The notes under the pieces are model-generated. The model ran no database searches. It was not told where the DNA came from and saw nothing but the letters and a program-made list of their open reading frames with translations. Of a stretch of 64,000 nt of DNA, positions 35,611-44,216 are shown one piece after another. The DNA lies in contig BQJP01000010.1 in NCBI GenBank assembly GCA_021604765.1, forward strand, positions 1 to 64,000. The letters run 5' to 3'. A program made the translations under genes and the position numbers. The stretch comes from Thermodesulfobacteriota bacterium (lineage in GTDB: Bacteria; Desulfobacterota_D; UBA1144; Nemesobacterales; UBA2774). Each line of letters starts with the position of its first letter. Position 1 is the first letter of the stretch.

Positions 35611-37662
35611 ATGTTAACAAAAAAAGTATTGGGATTAAGTAGTGTGGTAATTTTATTGGTGGTGGGGATTTTTATTGCCTCATGCCAAAATACCGATTCC
35701 ACAGGTGAAAACAAAGCTGAAACGAATTCTGAAGCTACTACAGCGAAACAGAATGGCAACTTATCTGCCAGCGCTGATCAGATAGCAGCAGAACGTAACC
35801 TTAGCCCAAAAGATGTGGAAGCGGCATTAAAAACATATATGCCTTCAGGGAAATACGATGATTATATAATGTTTTCCTCTGGAGGGCATTCAGGTCAGGT
35901 TTTTGTGATAGGGGTACCATCCATGCGTCTCCTTAAAGTCATTGCAGCTTTTACCCCTGAGCCGTGGCAGGGATTCGGATACGGATCGGAAGAATCCATG
36001 AAGCTTCTTGAAGACGGTAATATGGCAAGTGGTACGGAGCTCAGATGGGCAGATACACATCACCCTGCTTTGACGGAGACTGACGGTGAATATGACGGGC
36101 AGTTTTTATTCATAAACGATAAAGCCAATGCCAGGGTGGCAGTTATAGACCTTCGTGACTTTGAAACAAAGCAAATGATTAAGACTCCTAATATTATTTC
36201 AGATCACGGTTCTACTTTTGTGACTCCTAATAGTGAATATGTGATTCAGGCATCTCAATATGCAACGCCTCTTCCTTTTGAAGAATACGCTACTATGGAT
36301 GAGTATCAGGAGAAATTCCGGGGTGTAATGGCCCTTCATAAGTTTGACCGAGAAAAGGGAAGGATTGTGGAGGAAGGCTCATTTCAGATAGAACTACCAC
36401 CATATTGGCAGGATCTGTGTGATGCAGGTAAGAAAGTCAGCGATGGCTGGATTTTCTGTAATTCAATTAACACAGAACTCGCTACAGGCGGTATAGAACA
36501 GGGATTACCACCTTTTGAAGCCGGCGTGTCTCAAAGGGATATGGATTATATGCATGTCATCAACCTCAATAAAGCTGCTGAAGTTGCAAAGCAGCCCGGG
36601 AAAACCACGGAGATCAATGGTGTGAAGGTTATTTCTCTTGAAACAGCCATCTCAGAAGGTCTTCTTTACTTTATTCCAGAACCTAAGAGTCCGCATGGTG
36701 TAGATGTAGCTCCCGGTGGCGAATACTTAGTAGTTTCCGGAAAGCTAGATACACATGCTACGATTTACAGCTTTGAGAAAATACAAAAAGCAATAAAAGA
36801 TGAAAATTTTGAAGGGAATGATGTTTATGGTGTGCCAATTCTCAACTATAACGATGTTGTTGCCGCGCAGTTGGAAATTGGTTTAGGTCCGCTTCATACT
36901 CAGTTTGATGGCGACGGAAATGCTTACACGAGTGTTTTCATTGAAAGTACACTCGCTAAGTGGAAGCTAGGACCTCCTTATAACACAGGAGATGAAGCCT
37001 GGACATTGACAGAGAAAGTTCCTGTTCAGTACAACATTGGACATACTGTATGTGCCGAAGGGGATACTGTTTCTCCTGATGGTAAATACTGTGTAGCGCT
37101 AAATAAGTGGTCTATTGATCGCTTTACTAATGTCGGTCCTCTGCTACCACAAAACTTTCAGCTTATTGATGTGTCAGGCGATAAAATGCAGGTTCTCTAT
37201 GATATGCCAATTGGTATAGGAGAGCCTCATTATGTGCAGATGATTAAAGCTGACAAACTAAATCCGTTCTCTGTTTACCCGGAGGTTGGATATAACCCGG
37301 GGACAATGAGTGTAGATCCTAATGCCGCTAAAGCAGGCCAGGAAAAGATTGTTCGCTCAGACGGAAAGGTAGAGGTTTGGATGTCGGCTATAAGAAGTCA
37401 CTTTAACCCTGAACATATTACTGTCAAAGAGGGGGATGAGGTAATTCTCCACATTACAAATGTAGAGCGGGCTAGAGATGCTACACACGGCTTTGCAATC
37501 GAGGGATATAACGTAAACCTCAGCCTTGAGCCAGGTGAGGCCAACACAGTCAAGTTCAAAGCGGATCAACCAGGAGTATTCCCTTTTTACTGCTCTGAGT
37601 TTTGTTCTGCTCTCCATCTTGAGATGATGGGATATTTGCTAGTAGAGCCCAAAAATAACTAA
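35611..37662 (+). CDS. nosZ: Nitrous-oxide reductase, clade II, predicted lipoprotein
   Basis: The 683-residue enzyme reduces N2O to N2. The N-terminal part is the seven-bladed propeller that carries the CuZ site; His-rich stretches such as TDHHPA-like DTHHPA and GPLHTQF are visible. The C-terminal cupredoxin holds CuA: Cys661, Cys665, His669 and Met672 in CSEFCSALHLEM, with the first His in SHFNPEHI. The N-terminus has no twin-arginine motif. It has a Sec-type segment with lipobox FIASC (Cys25), typical of clade II. It lies in a cluster of cytochrome c, nosD, nosF, nosY and nosL. Confidence 0.96.
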   Translation: MLTKKVLGLSSVVILLVVGIFIASCQNTDSTGENKAETNSEATTAKQNGNLSASADQIAAERNLSPKDVEAALKTYMPSGKYDDYIMFSSGGHSGQVFVIGVPSMRLLKVIAAFTPEPWQGFGYGSEESMKLLEDGNMASGTELRWADTHHPALTETDGEYDGQFLFINDKANARVAVIDLRDFETKQMIKTPNIISDHGSTFVTPNSEYVIQASQYATPLPFEEYATMDEYQEKFRGVMALHKFDREKGRIVEEGSFQIELPPYWQDLCDAGKKVSDGWIFCNSINTELATGGIEQGLPPFEAGVSQRDMDYMHVINLNKAAEVAKQPGKTTEINGVKVISLETAISEGLLYFIPEPKSPHGVDVAPGGEYLVVSGKLDTHATIYSFEKIQKAIKDENFEGNDVYGVPILNYNDVVAAQLEIGLGPLHTQFDGDGNAYTSVFIESTLAKWKLGPPYNTGDEAWTLTEKVPVQYNIGHTVCAEGDTVSPDGKYCVALNKWSIDRFTNVGPLLPQNFQLIDVSGDKMQVLYDMPIGIGEPHYVQMIKADKLNPFSVYPEVGYNPGTMSVDPNAAKAGQEKIVRSDGKVEVWMSAIRSHFNPEHITVKEGDEVILHITNVERARDATHGFAIEGYNVNLSLEPGEANTVKFKADQPGVFPFYCSEFCSALHLEMMGYLLVEPKNN

Positions 37663-37680
37663 GGGATTCAAGTCAAACTC

Positions 37681-37720
37681 TCCTGTCCCTCTTAATAGAT
37701 TTTTATAAAGGGGGATAGGA
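37681..37720 (+). other. Intercistronic hairpin downstream of nosZ
   Basis: TCCTGTCCCTC pairs with GGGGGATAGGA (11 positions with G-U pairs) around an A/T-rich 18-nt loop. It lies 19 nt after the nosZ stop and before the small periplasmic gene. It lacks a following T run, so mRNA stabilisation or partial attenuation is more likely than full termination. Confidence 0.55.
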
Positions 37721-37754
37721 TACAAAGTAAGAATCTAAGTGACGGAGGTAAAAA

Positions 37755-38123
37755 ATGAGAATATTGAACACATTATTAATAACCCTATTAATTCTTGGTT
37801 TTACAAATATTGCATTTGCTGCTCAGAATGAGGAAACAGCTAAGTCATGGCAAGAACAGGCGACGAGTACCAGAGCGCAGGTTATGGCAGTATACGGAGA
37901 GCTTGAAAAAACAGGTGACAAGGGCAATCCTATGGCCAAAGAACTTATCACAGACGCTGTTGCTCAGCTTGGCGAAGGGGATAAGTTTCTTAAACAAGGT
38001 GATGAAGCTATGGCCGCACAGGAGTGGGAAAAAGCCAATTATGGTTACAACATGGCATGGCAGTACTATGTAAAAGCGGCAACTGCGGGCTTAAACGCCA
38101 AAAGTATTTTAGCCGGACAATAA
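37755..38123 (+). CDS. Small helical periplasmic protein of unknown function in the nos operon
   Basis: The 122-residue protein has a signal peptide (about 1-23, ending AFAA). The mature part is almost wholly helical and Ala/Glu/Lys-rich (KSWQEQATSTRAQVMAVYGE, AKELITDAVAQLGEGDKF, GDEAMAAQEWEKANYGYNMA). It has no Cys or His, so it is unlikely to bind haem or copper by usual ligands. It resembles a single TPR-like or helical-bundle unit. It is between nosZ and the nos membrane protein and is flanked by two hairpins. The ribosome-binding site is GGAGG. I do not recognise a named family. Confidence 0.75.
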   Translation: MRILNTLLITLLILGFTNIAFAAQNEETAKSWQEQATSTRAQVMAVYGELEKTGDKGNPMAKELITDAVAQLGEGDKFLKQGDEAMAAQEWEKANYGYNMAWQYYVKAATAGLNAKSILAGQ

Positions 38124-38146
38124 CAATGATCTTTAACAAAATTATA

Positions 38147-38186
38147 GGGGGAACCACTGACTGGATTTATGTCATTGAGCTCCCCC
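38147..38186 (+). other. Intercistronic hairpin after the small periplasmic gene
   Basis: GGGGGA pairs with TCCCCC, and inside it CACTGAC pairs with GTCATTG (6 of 7) around TGGATTTAT. It has bulges and no following T run. It lies 23 nt after the upstream stop and 60 nt before the next gene. Confidence 0.5.
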
Positions 38187-38245
38187 AAGTTGTAATCGCG
38201 AGAGTTTATTTTTCTAATTAATATTTAGTAATACGGAGGCTGTAA

Positions 38246-38911
38246 ATGACTGAAAAACTAAAGGAAAATGAATTAATACTCGGGCCGCGCATCCCCCAAG
38301 AGCTTTGGGAAAAAGAAAAGAAGAGATTTCTCATTCCATCTATTATAATGATATTAGCAGCCTTTATACTATTTATTTCAATCTTCCTTCCTTATTGGAA
38401 ATTAACTCTTTTTGCTCCTCAATATCCTGATGGTCTTGAAGCGACAATGTACGTAAACCGCTTATCCGGAGACATTCAAGAAATAGACGGGCTTAATCAC
38501 TATATTGGTATGAAACCCATGGGCGAGGCTGCAGTTTTGGAGCGGACGCTAAGTATATTTATGATAGCGGGACTTATTTTGTTAATAGTTGGAACTCTCT
38601 TTGTACATAGTCCTTTTGCTCTATTTTTATGTATTCCAGCCATATTGTACCCGGCATTCTTTTTAGCGGATCTTTATTTTTGGATGCGGACCTTTGGAAT
38701 GAATTTAGACAGTAATGCTCCACTTAGTAATGCCATAGAGCCTTTTGTTCCGCCTTTGTTTGGTGAGGGTAAGATTGCGCAGTTTCTGACAGTCGCAAGT
38801 TGGGAGATAGGTCTCTATATGTCTTTTGCGGCTTCCATACTAATTATTGTCGGACTATACTATCACCGTAAAGCATATAAGCCACTAATCGTGGGTTCCA
38901 ACTCCAATTAG
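38246..38911 (+). CDS. Nos-cluster membrane protein with APQYP and NHYIGM motifs
   Basis: The 221-residue protein has about four to five transmembrane helices (about 28-48, 102-122, 126-148, 188-210). Its large first loop contains FAPQYPDGLEATMYVNRLSG and INGLNHYIGM-like DGLNHYIGM. I associate these motifs with membrane proteins encoded in clade II nos clusters, sometimes next to or fused with NosL. Conserved His, Tyr and Met could bind copper. It may be the NosB-like component, but this is from memory, not a search. The nosD signal peptide begins 27 bp downstream. Confidence 0.7.
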   Translation: MTEKLKENELILGPRIPQELWEKEKKRFLIPSIIMILAAFILFISIFLPYWKLTLFAPQYPDGLEATMYVNRLSGDIQEIDGLNHYIGMKPMGEAAVLERTLSIFMIAGLILLIVGTLFVHSPFALFLCIPAILYPAFFLADLYFWMRTFGMNLDSNAPLSNAIEPFVPPLFGEGKIAQFLTVASWEIGLYMSFAASILIIVGLYYHRKAYKPLIVGSNSN

Positions 38912-38938
38912 CCTCTCAATATTCTAAGGAGATTTATT

Positions 38939-40336
38939 ATAAGACACATAATAGCTCTCTATATATTAGCGCTTATTTTCTTAACTACTATCCTGGCACT
39001 AAATGTTATGTCGGCAGAAATGGTTCACACCGTTTCTCCTGACGGGCCTTTTACTTCTATATCTTTAGCAATAGAGTCAGCAAAGAACGGAGACATCATT
39101 GAGGTAAATTCTGGCACTTATAATGAGCATGTAATTGTTGATAAGACTTTAAATCTAGTAGGTATCAATCAGCCTAAAATTGATGGGGGCGGGAAGGGAA
39201 CTGTTGTTTTGATAAAAGCCCCGGATGTTACTTTTAAAGGGTTTCATGTAAGTGGAAGCGGCGAGAGCCTGAGTGTAGAAGACACAGGAATAGTCCTAGA
39301 TTCGGCTCAAGGCTCAATTATTGAAGATAACAGTTTGGATGATGTGCTTTTCGGAATATATTTAAAAAAATCTTCGGGAACAATCATACGAAACAATAAT
39401 ATAGTAGGTAAGGATTTACCTATTGCTGTTAGAGGAGATGGTATTCGTCTCTGGTATAGCTCTGATACCAAAATACTTAATAACACTATTACCCGTGCCC
39501 GCGATCTGGTTATGTGGTGGTCGGGGGATACCTTGGTTAAGGGGAATAAAATAGAGAAGGGCAGATATGGACTCCATTATATGTACAGCAATAACAATGT
39601 TTTCGAGGACAATCTGTTTTCTGAGAATTATGTGGGTGGATTTCTTATGTATAGCAATAATATTAAATTCCAGAATAACATTTTCGCCCGCAATCAAGGG
39701 CCCGCAACAGGTTATGGAATTGGTTTTAAGGATCTTGATGACATTGTTGCCAAGGAGAACCTTTTTGTCGATAACCGAATAGGACTTTATATGGATAACT
39801 CCCCCCATTCAGTAGATTCCTGGAATACTTTGGAAGATAACGTGATAGCATTCAATGATATTGGGATATCTTTTATGCCTTCTATAGAAAGAAATATAAT
39901 TGTTTCAAATAGTTTTGTTGATAATGCAGAACAAGTTGAGGTCAGGGGAGGGGGAACACTAGCTGGCAATAACTGGTTTACTAACGGCAGAGGGAACTAT
40001 TGGAGTGATTACGTCGGATATGATGAAAATAATGATGGTATTGGGGAAATTCCCTATAAGTCTGAAAGTCTCTTTGAAAGCTTAATAGATTCATATCCTA
40101 ATTTAAGGGTATTTGTATTTAGCCCGGTGGCTCAGGCAATTGAGCTTGCCTCAGATGCTTTCCCGGTAATAAAGCCAGAGCCCAAAGTTACTGATAATTA
40201 CCCGCTTATGAATTATAAGATACCGCAGAGGTATGAAGCGGAAGAAAAGGGGTTCTCTTACAAGCTATTTGTTGTTTCATTGCTAATGGTCTTGATACCT
40301 TCTATATCATACGTATTCATCAAGAGGAAAATTTGA
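38939..40336 (+). CDS. nosD: Copper-site maturation protein NosD (apparent ATA start)
   Basis: From ATA 38939 the product is 465 residues. It starts with a textbook signal peptide (RHIIALYILALIFLTTIL, cleavage near VMSA-E) and has a right-handed beta-helix with repeated NN/SN CASH-type repeats. A C-terminal membrane helix (about 441-460) follows. NosD is a periplasmic protein needed for CuZ assembly, working with NosF and NosY. The first ATG (39008) falls after the signal peptide, and in-frame TAG 38909 excludes any upstream ATG, GTG or TTG. AAGGAG (38926-38931) is 7 nt before ATA 38939; ATT 38936 is the alternative. Confidence 0.9.
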   Translation: MRHIIALYILALIFLTTILALNVMSAEMVHTVSPDGPFTSISLAIESAKNGDIIEVNSGTYNEHVIVDKTLNLVGINQPKIDGGGKGTVVLIKAPDVTFKGFHVSGSGESLSVEDTGIVLDSAQGSIIEDNSLDDVLFGIYLKKSSGTIIRNNNIVGKDLPIAVRGDGIRLWYSSDTKILNNTITRARDLVMWWSGDTLVKGNKIEKGRYGLHYMYSNNNVFEDNLFSENYVGGFLMYSNNIKFQNNIFARNQGPATGYGIGFKDLDDIVAKENLFVDNRIGLYMDNSPHSVDSWNTLEDNVIAFNDIGISFMPSIERNIIVSNSFVDNAEQVEVRGGGTLAGNNWFTNGRGNYWSDYVGYDENNDGIGEIPYKSESLFESLIDSYPNLRVFVFSPVAQAIELASDAFPVIKPEPKVTDNYPLMNYKIPQRYEAEEKGFSYKLFVVSLLMVLIPSISYVFIKRKI

Positions 40337-40348
40337 TAGGGGTACTAT

Positions 40349-41248
40349 TTGATAAAAGTTGCTGATGTGACCAAGAAGTTCGGGAAAGTTCTGGCAGTCG
40401 ATTCTGTAACTCTAGATGTACAACAAGGAGAGTCTATAGCTTTACTTGGTGCAAATGGAGCTGGAAAAAGCACGCTTATCAAATGTATTCTGGGACTTCT
40501 TGATTATAGGGGGGAAATAGAGATTCAGGGCCACAACATTAAAGAAAATCCTAAGTTTTCAAAATCACTTATAGGATATGTACCGCAAGATCCACTTTTC
40601 TATGATATGAAAACGGTCAGCATTCTCGAGTTCTTTGGTTCTATCAGGGGAGTGGATGACAAGAGAATAAATAACCTGCTTAATTTAGTTGGCCTTGAAG
40701 ATCACAAAAATAAGCTTTCCTCTGAGCTATCCGGGGGCATGAGGCAGCGTCTATCTTTTGCAATCGGGCTACTTTCAGATCCCCCTGTCTTAATACTTGA
40801 TGAACCCACTTCAAATCTAGATGCCAATGCCAGAGGAGATTTTCTAAATCTAGTAAAGGAGCATAAGGATCAGGGGAAAACGGTTCTTTTTTCCTCCCAT
40901 AGGCTCGATGAAGTTTATTTTATTGCTGACAGGGTGCTTTTTATGAAGTCCGGGAGAGTAATCTTAGATGAAAAACCCGAAAATCTAGCTAGTTCGCTAG
41001 GAATTAAAGTAAAGATAAATCTGAGAATACCTGAGTCTAGTATAGGTGATGCAATCTCTATATTAAATAAAGAGGGTTTTGTGAGTGTAGGCAGTAACGG
41101 ATCTGGGCTTTATGTTGAAGTTGAAGAAGGCAATAGAGCTCTTCCTTTCGAAAAGCTTATTAAAAATAATATCCCGATTGAGGATTTCAGTCTTCAGGAA
41201 TCTTCGATGGAAACTGTGATTAATCATATAGAGGCAAATGGATACTAA
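40349..41248 (+). CDS. nosF: Nos ABC transporter ATP-binding protein
   Basis: The 299-residue ABC ATPase has Walker A GANGAGKST, the Q-loop YVPQDPLFYD, signature LSGGMRQRL and Walker B VLILDEPTSNLD, then the switch His in SSHRLDE. With NosY and NosD it forms the complex that supplies sulfur or otherwise matures the CuZ centre. The start is TTG, close behind GGGG. It overlaps nosY by 11 bp. Confidence 0.94.
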   Translation: MIKVADVTKKFGKVLAVDSVTLDVQQGESIALLGANGAGKSTLIKCILGLLDYRGEIEIQGHNIKENPKFSKSLIGYVPQDPLFYDMKTVSILEFFGSIRGVDDKRINNLLNLVGLEDHKNKLSSELSGGMRQRLSFAIGLLSDPPVLILDEPTSNLDANARGDFLNLVKEHKDQGKTVLFSSHRLDEVYFIADRVLFMKSGRVILDEKPENLASSLGIKVKINLRIPESSIGDAISILNKEGFVSVGSNGSGLYVEVEEGNRALPFEKLIKNNIPIEDFSLQESSMETVINHIEANGY

Positions 41249-42077
41249 AAACATATTATTGATTATGAAAAAGGAAGCTGGGGAATCACTTAAAAACAGA
41301 TGGTTTGTTCTGTACACAATCTGTTTCTCAGCTTTGGCCTTGCTCGTATTACTCTTTTCTACAATGGGAGGGGATATAGCAGGTTATTCAGGGTTTGGCA
41401 GAACGGCCGCAAGCCTTATTAATCTTGTCCTTCTATTTATTCCTTTGATAGCAATAATAACAGGCGGGGTTAGTATTTCTAATGAAAGAGAAAATGGTAC
41501 GCTCCCATATCTACTCTCACATCCTATCAGCAAGAACGAAATATTCGTAGGGAAATTTCTAGGTTTACTCATAACAATATGGTTTTCAATACTTCTGGGT
41601 TTTGGTCTTGCAGGAGTAGGTGTAGCTATAATCGGTCAGCAAGGGGATATCTCAGGCTATCTTTTAACTGTTTTACTTTCAGCACTGCTTGCGGCCTGCT
41701 TTCTGAGCATTGGTTTTCTGGTTTCCGTATATTCCGGAAAGGCATCTAAAGCAATTGGAATCTCGGTTTTTCTCTGGCTTTTCTTTATCATTCTTGGAGA
41801 TTTGGGAATTATGGGTACTACGGTTGCAATGGATTTGGGAATTAAACAGGTTTTTGCTCTTGCTTTATTAAACCCCACCGAAGTGTTTAAGGTAGCATCC
41901 GTGCTTGTGCTTAGCCCCAGGTTTGAAATTCTAGGTCCTGTTGGAGTTTATGCCATAAGGACATTCGGACAACAAGGAGTGTTCTATCTCTTGTTTAGTA
42001 TTCTGATCTTTTGGACTCTAATTCCATTGGGATATGGTTATTTGGTCTTCACGCGTTTAAGGAGGGAGGAAAAATGA
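41238..42077 (+). CDS. nosY: Nos ABC transporter permease
   Basis: The 279-residue integral membrane protein has about six helices. An ABC-2-type layout is visible: helix 1 near 20-38, then GGVSISNERENGTLPYLLSHPISKNEIFVGKF, the family motif before the helical core. It is the membrane partner of NosF. The gene overlaps nosF upstream by 11 bp and nosL downstream by an ATGA. Confidence 0.92.
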   Translation: MDTKNILLIMKKEAGESLKNRWFVLYTICFSALALLVLLFSTMGGDIAGYSGFGRTAASLINLVLLFIPLIAIITGGVSISNERENGTLPYLLSHPISKNEIFVGKFLGLLITIWFSILLGFGLAGVGVAIIGQQGDISGYLLTVLLSALLAACFLSIGFLVSVYSGKASKAIGISVFLWLFFIILGDLGIMGTTVAMDLGIKQVFALALLNPTEVFKVASVLVLSPRFEILGPVGVYAIRTFGQQGVFYLLFSILIFWTLIPLGYGYLVFTRLRREEK

Positions 42078-42526
42078 AAATGAAACTAGCTGTCTTAATT
42101 ATCTTAGTATTAGCAATTTCATGTGGGGATAAACCTGAGAGCGGGCCTGTAAAAATTTATTACGGCGAAGATATATGTGAGAGATGTAAAATGATTATAA
42201 GTGAGAAAGATTTTGCCGCTCAGTATAAATTGTCAAACGGTGAAACAGTAAAATTTGATGATCTAGGTTGCATGATTCAATACACGCATGATACTGAAAA
42301 AACTCCTATCTCTGAAGTTTATGTCGTGGATTACAGTTCAGAGGATTGGATTGATGGCCGGAAAGCATATTATATTTGGACTCAAAATATAAATACACCA
42401 ATGGGGTATGGTCTTTTAGCTTTTAAAGAAAGATTAAAAGCGGAGGATCATTCACATAAAGATAATAGTAGATATTTAGGTGGCCAGAAAGAGGCATATG
42501 ATTGGTTTTTAAGTGGAAGTAAATAA
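42074..42526 (+). CDS. nosL: NosL copper chaperone lipoprotein
   Basis: The 150-residue protein has a lipoprotein signal with lipobox LAISC, then the NosL copper-binding motif CERCKMIISEKDFAAQY and a later GCMIQY and PMGYGLLAF. NosL binds Cu(I) and delivers it for NosZ. The ATG at 42074 overlaps the nosY stop and has GGAGGGAGG upstream. A longer reading frame from 42011 lies inside nosY and is rejected. It ends 2 bp from the convergent DUF2779 gene. Confidence 0.94.
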   Translation: MKMKLAVLIILVLAISCGDKPESGPVKIYYGEDICERCKMIISEKDFAAQYKLSNGETVKFDDLGCMIQYTHDTEKTPISEVYVVDYSSEDWIDGRKAYYIWTQNINTPMGYGLLAFKERLKAEDHSHKDNSRYLGGQKEAYDWFLSGSK

Positions 42527-42528
42527 AA

Positions 42529-44013
42529 TTATATTTCCAATAGGTGCTTAAATATCTTAACCATAGCCTTGGTATCTAGCTCGCAGTATTTCAATAAAGA
42601 TTCTTGAATTTTAGATCTTTCTGATTCCTCTAATTCCTTATCAAATATTATTCTATTCCAGTTCTCCATTGCTTCAGTTCCGTTTTGAATCTCCAGGTCT
42701 TTATATGAAAACTCGGGGCAGAGTACAGGCAGGACTTTTTTAATCGATGTTCTACCTTTAAATCCCGGATGTCTGTAGTCGTCTTTAAAAATTGTCTCCA
42801 AATCAAATGTTCTATCATTTAAGCCTAATAAAAATTCGCTAAATTGGGAGTAGATTTCAGCAATCTGCTTGTTTCTAGTATTTTCAAAAGAGGCATGCCA
42901 TGAAATCAAATTTCCCTTATCTGGAATTGTTTCTTGCATGAATTCAATCATACCTACAGGAGCGTTTTCTATATTATCAGCCAGATATTCATGATGCGTA
43001 AGCTCAGTTCTTGAGTGTAGGATATGAATGGAAACCTGAAAAGGTATATGCTGATGCGGCGAAAATCCCTCAACTTTTGGTATGGCTGAAACGTATGTCT
43101 CGTAATCTAGAAAAATTAATGGGTATTCAAGCTCTTCCAATGTTTTATTTATACTTTTAGTGTTTATCTCAGGTACTTGAGACTTCTCAAGTTCAACCTG
43201 TTTTTGCTGGTTTGGTGATAACTTAAAATCTTCAGGGATGTCCCATATATTCATTATGAGGTCATCAATTAGTAGACGGAGATTTTTGGCACTTATTCTT
43301 GATATGTCGTGAATAGAATAATCGGGAACATTTTGATTTAGAACTTTGAATGAGGAGCAATGATTTCTTCTTGAAGAGTAGAGGCAGGAACAAGAATTTA
43401 AATCAACATCTTTATCCGTGAGAAATTCCATGGCTTTCTCGGCTTCGCTCTCAATGTTGTCATATTCTTCTTTTACTAAATCAGTAACATCAGTTATGGA
43501 AAATAACTCGAACAGATCTATATTGCCATTTTTCTTGTAATCTTTATTCAGATGAATGATATATGAATCCTCTACTGACACACCGACCTTATTCATTACA
43601 ACTTGCTGAAATGTTATATCATATATGTGATTATCACTACCGTTTTTGTTTATGTTAGTGGACGATTTGATTTCATAAACATTCCAGGCGTCAGCAAATT
43701 CGTTGTAAATAAGCACATCGGTTTTAGCCAACAAGCCAGATTCTGTAATAAACGTTGCTTGGAAAAGAGGGGATGCTTTGGATTCCATTAACTTTTGAGT
43801 TTTTGTAGCAGCTTCTTCATTACTACCTTCAACAAGTATGCCTTTCTCAAACATTTCTCGTGCAGCAAGCTCAACTTCATACCCTTCGTTTATTAATTTC
43901 TGGTCAAATTCTGAGATTGCAGGACGGATATATAAATCTGGATTGTTTTTCTTAAGCCAAAGACATTTTGAGCATTGAACATATTCTCTAAAGTCGGTTT
44001 TGGATAAATACAT
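42529..44013 (-). CDS. DUF2779 protein: Cas4-like Fe-S nuclease domain plus DEDD exonuclease-like domain
   Basis: The 494-residue protein starts with the Cas4/RecB-like pattern CSKCLWLKK (residues 14-22). It has a PD-(D/E)xK core ending in VYEIKSST. A cysteine cluster, NSCSCLYSSRRNHCSSF, would complete a 4Fe-4S site. The C-terminal half has FLDYETYVSAIP, SWHASFENTRN and KYCELDTKAMV, the acidic motifs of a DEDD exonuclease. DUF2779 proteins are widespread but uncharacterised. It stands alone, with no CRISPR or restriction genes around, so a repair role is as likely as defence. Confidence 0.82.
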   Translation of the reverse strand: MYLSKTDFREYVQCSKCLWLKKNNPDLYIRPAISEFDQKLINEGYEVELAAREMFEKGILVEGSNEEAATKTQKLMESKASPLFQATFITESGLLAKTDVLIYNEFADAWNVYEIKSSTNINKNGSDNHIYDITFQQVVMNKVGVSVEDSYIIHLNKDYKKNGNIDLFELFSITDVTDLVKEEYDNIESEAEKAMEFLTDKDVDLNSCSCLYSSRRNHCSSFKVLNQNVPDYSIHDISRISAKNLRLLIDDLIMNIWDIPEDFKLSPNQQKQVELEKSQVPEINTKSINKTLEELEYPLIFLDYETYVSAIPKVEGFSPHQHIPFQVSIHILHSRTELTHHEYLADNIENAPVGMIEFMQETIPDKGNLISWHASFENTRNKQIAEIYSQFSEFLLGLNDRTFDLETIFKDDYRHPGFKGRTSIKKVLPVLCPEFSYKDLEIQNGTEAMENWNRIIFDKELEESERSKIQESLLKYCELDTKAMVKIFKHLLEI

Positions 44014-44144
44014 AATTCAATTTTAGCATAGATGCTTATGAATTGAATATGTCGATTATTAAAAAGTAGACTCTGCGTGCTCTAGTTTTTGCTAATTTAA
44101 CTTTAGCAAAGGGCTTTGTAGAAAGCGATATAAGAAAAAGTTAA

Positions 44145-44176
44145 GCACAGTAAAGAGTATGACCTCTTTACTGTGC
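44145..44176 (-). terminator. Intrinsic terminator of the IPTL-CTERM gene
   Basis: A perfect 13-bp stem GCACAGTAAAGAG/CTCTTTACTGTGC with a 6-nt loop lies 41 bp downstream of the IPTL-CTERM stop. On the minus strand it is followed by TTAACTTTTTC. Confidence 0.85.
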
Positions 44177-44216
44177 GGTATTTGTAAGATTTTTTATAAC
44201 CTGTTAGCGGGTTTTA

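Noticed and set aside
37795-38221. Alternative frames (92 and 65 codons) over the small periplasmic nos gene
   Set aside because: The chosen frame has a good ribosome-binding site and a signal peptide; the others lack both and cross a hairpin.
39008-40336. nosD starting at ATG 39008
   Set aside because: It would remove the signal peptide encoded just upstream, and the upstream AAGGAG would have no start near it.
42011-42073. 21-codon extension of nosL inside nosY
   Set aside because: The lipoprotein signal starts at ATG 42074, which has a strong ribosome-binding site and an ATGA overlap.
42529-44013. DUF2779 as part of a defence island or CRISPR system
   Set aside because: No repeats, cas, restriction or toxin genes lie nearby; neighbours are nosL and a secreted protein.
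44145-44176. 13-bp perfect inverted repeat considered as a transposon end or CRISPR repeat
   Set aside because: It is single, has a 6-nt loop and T-rich tail, and lies just after a stop codon, so a terminator explains it.
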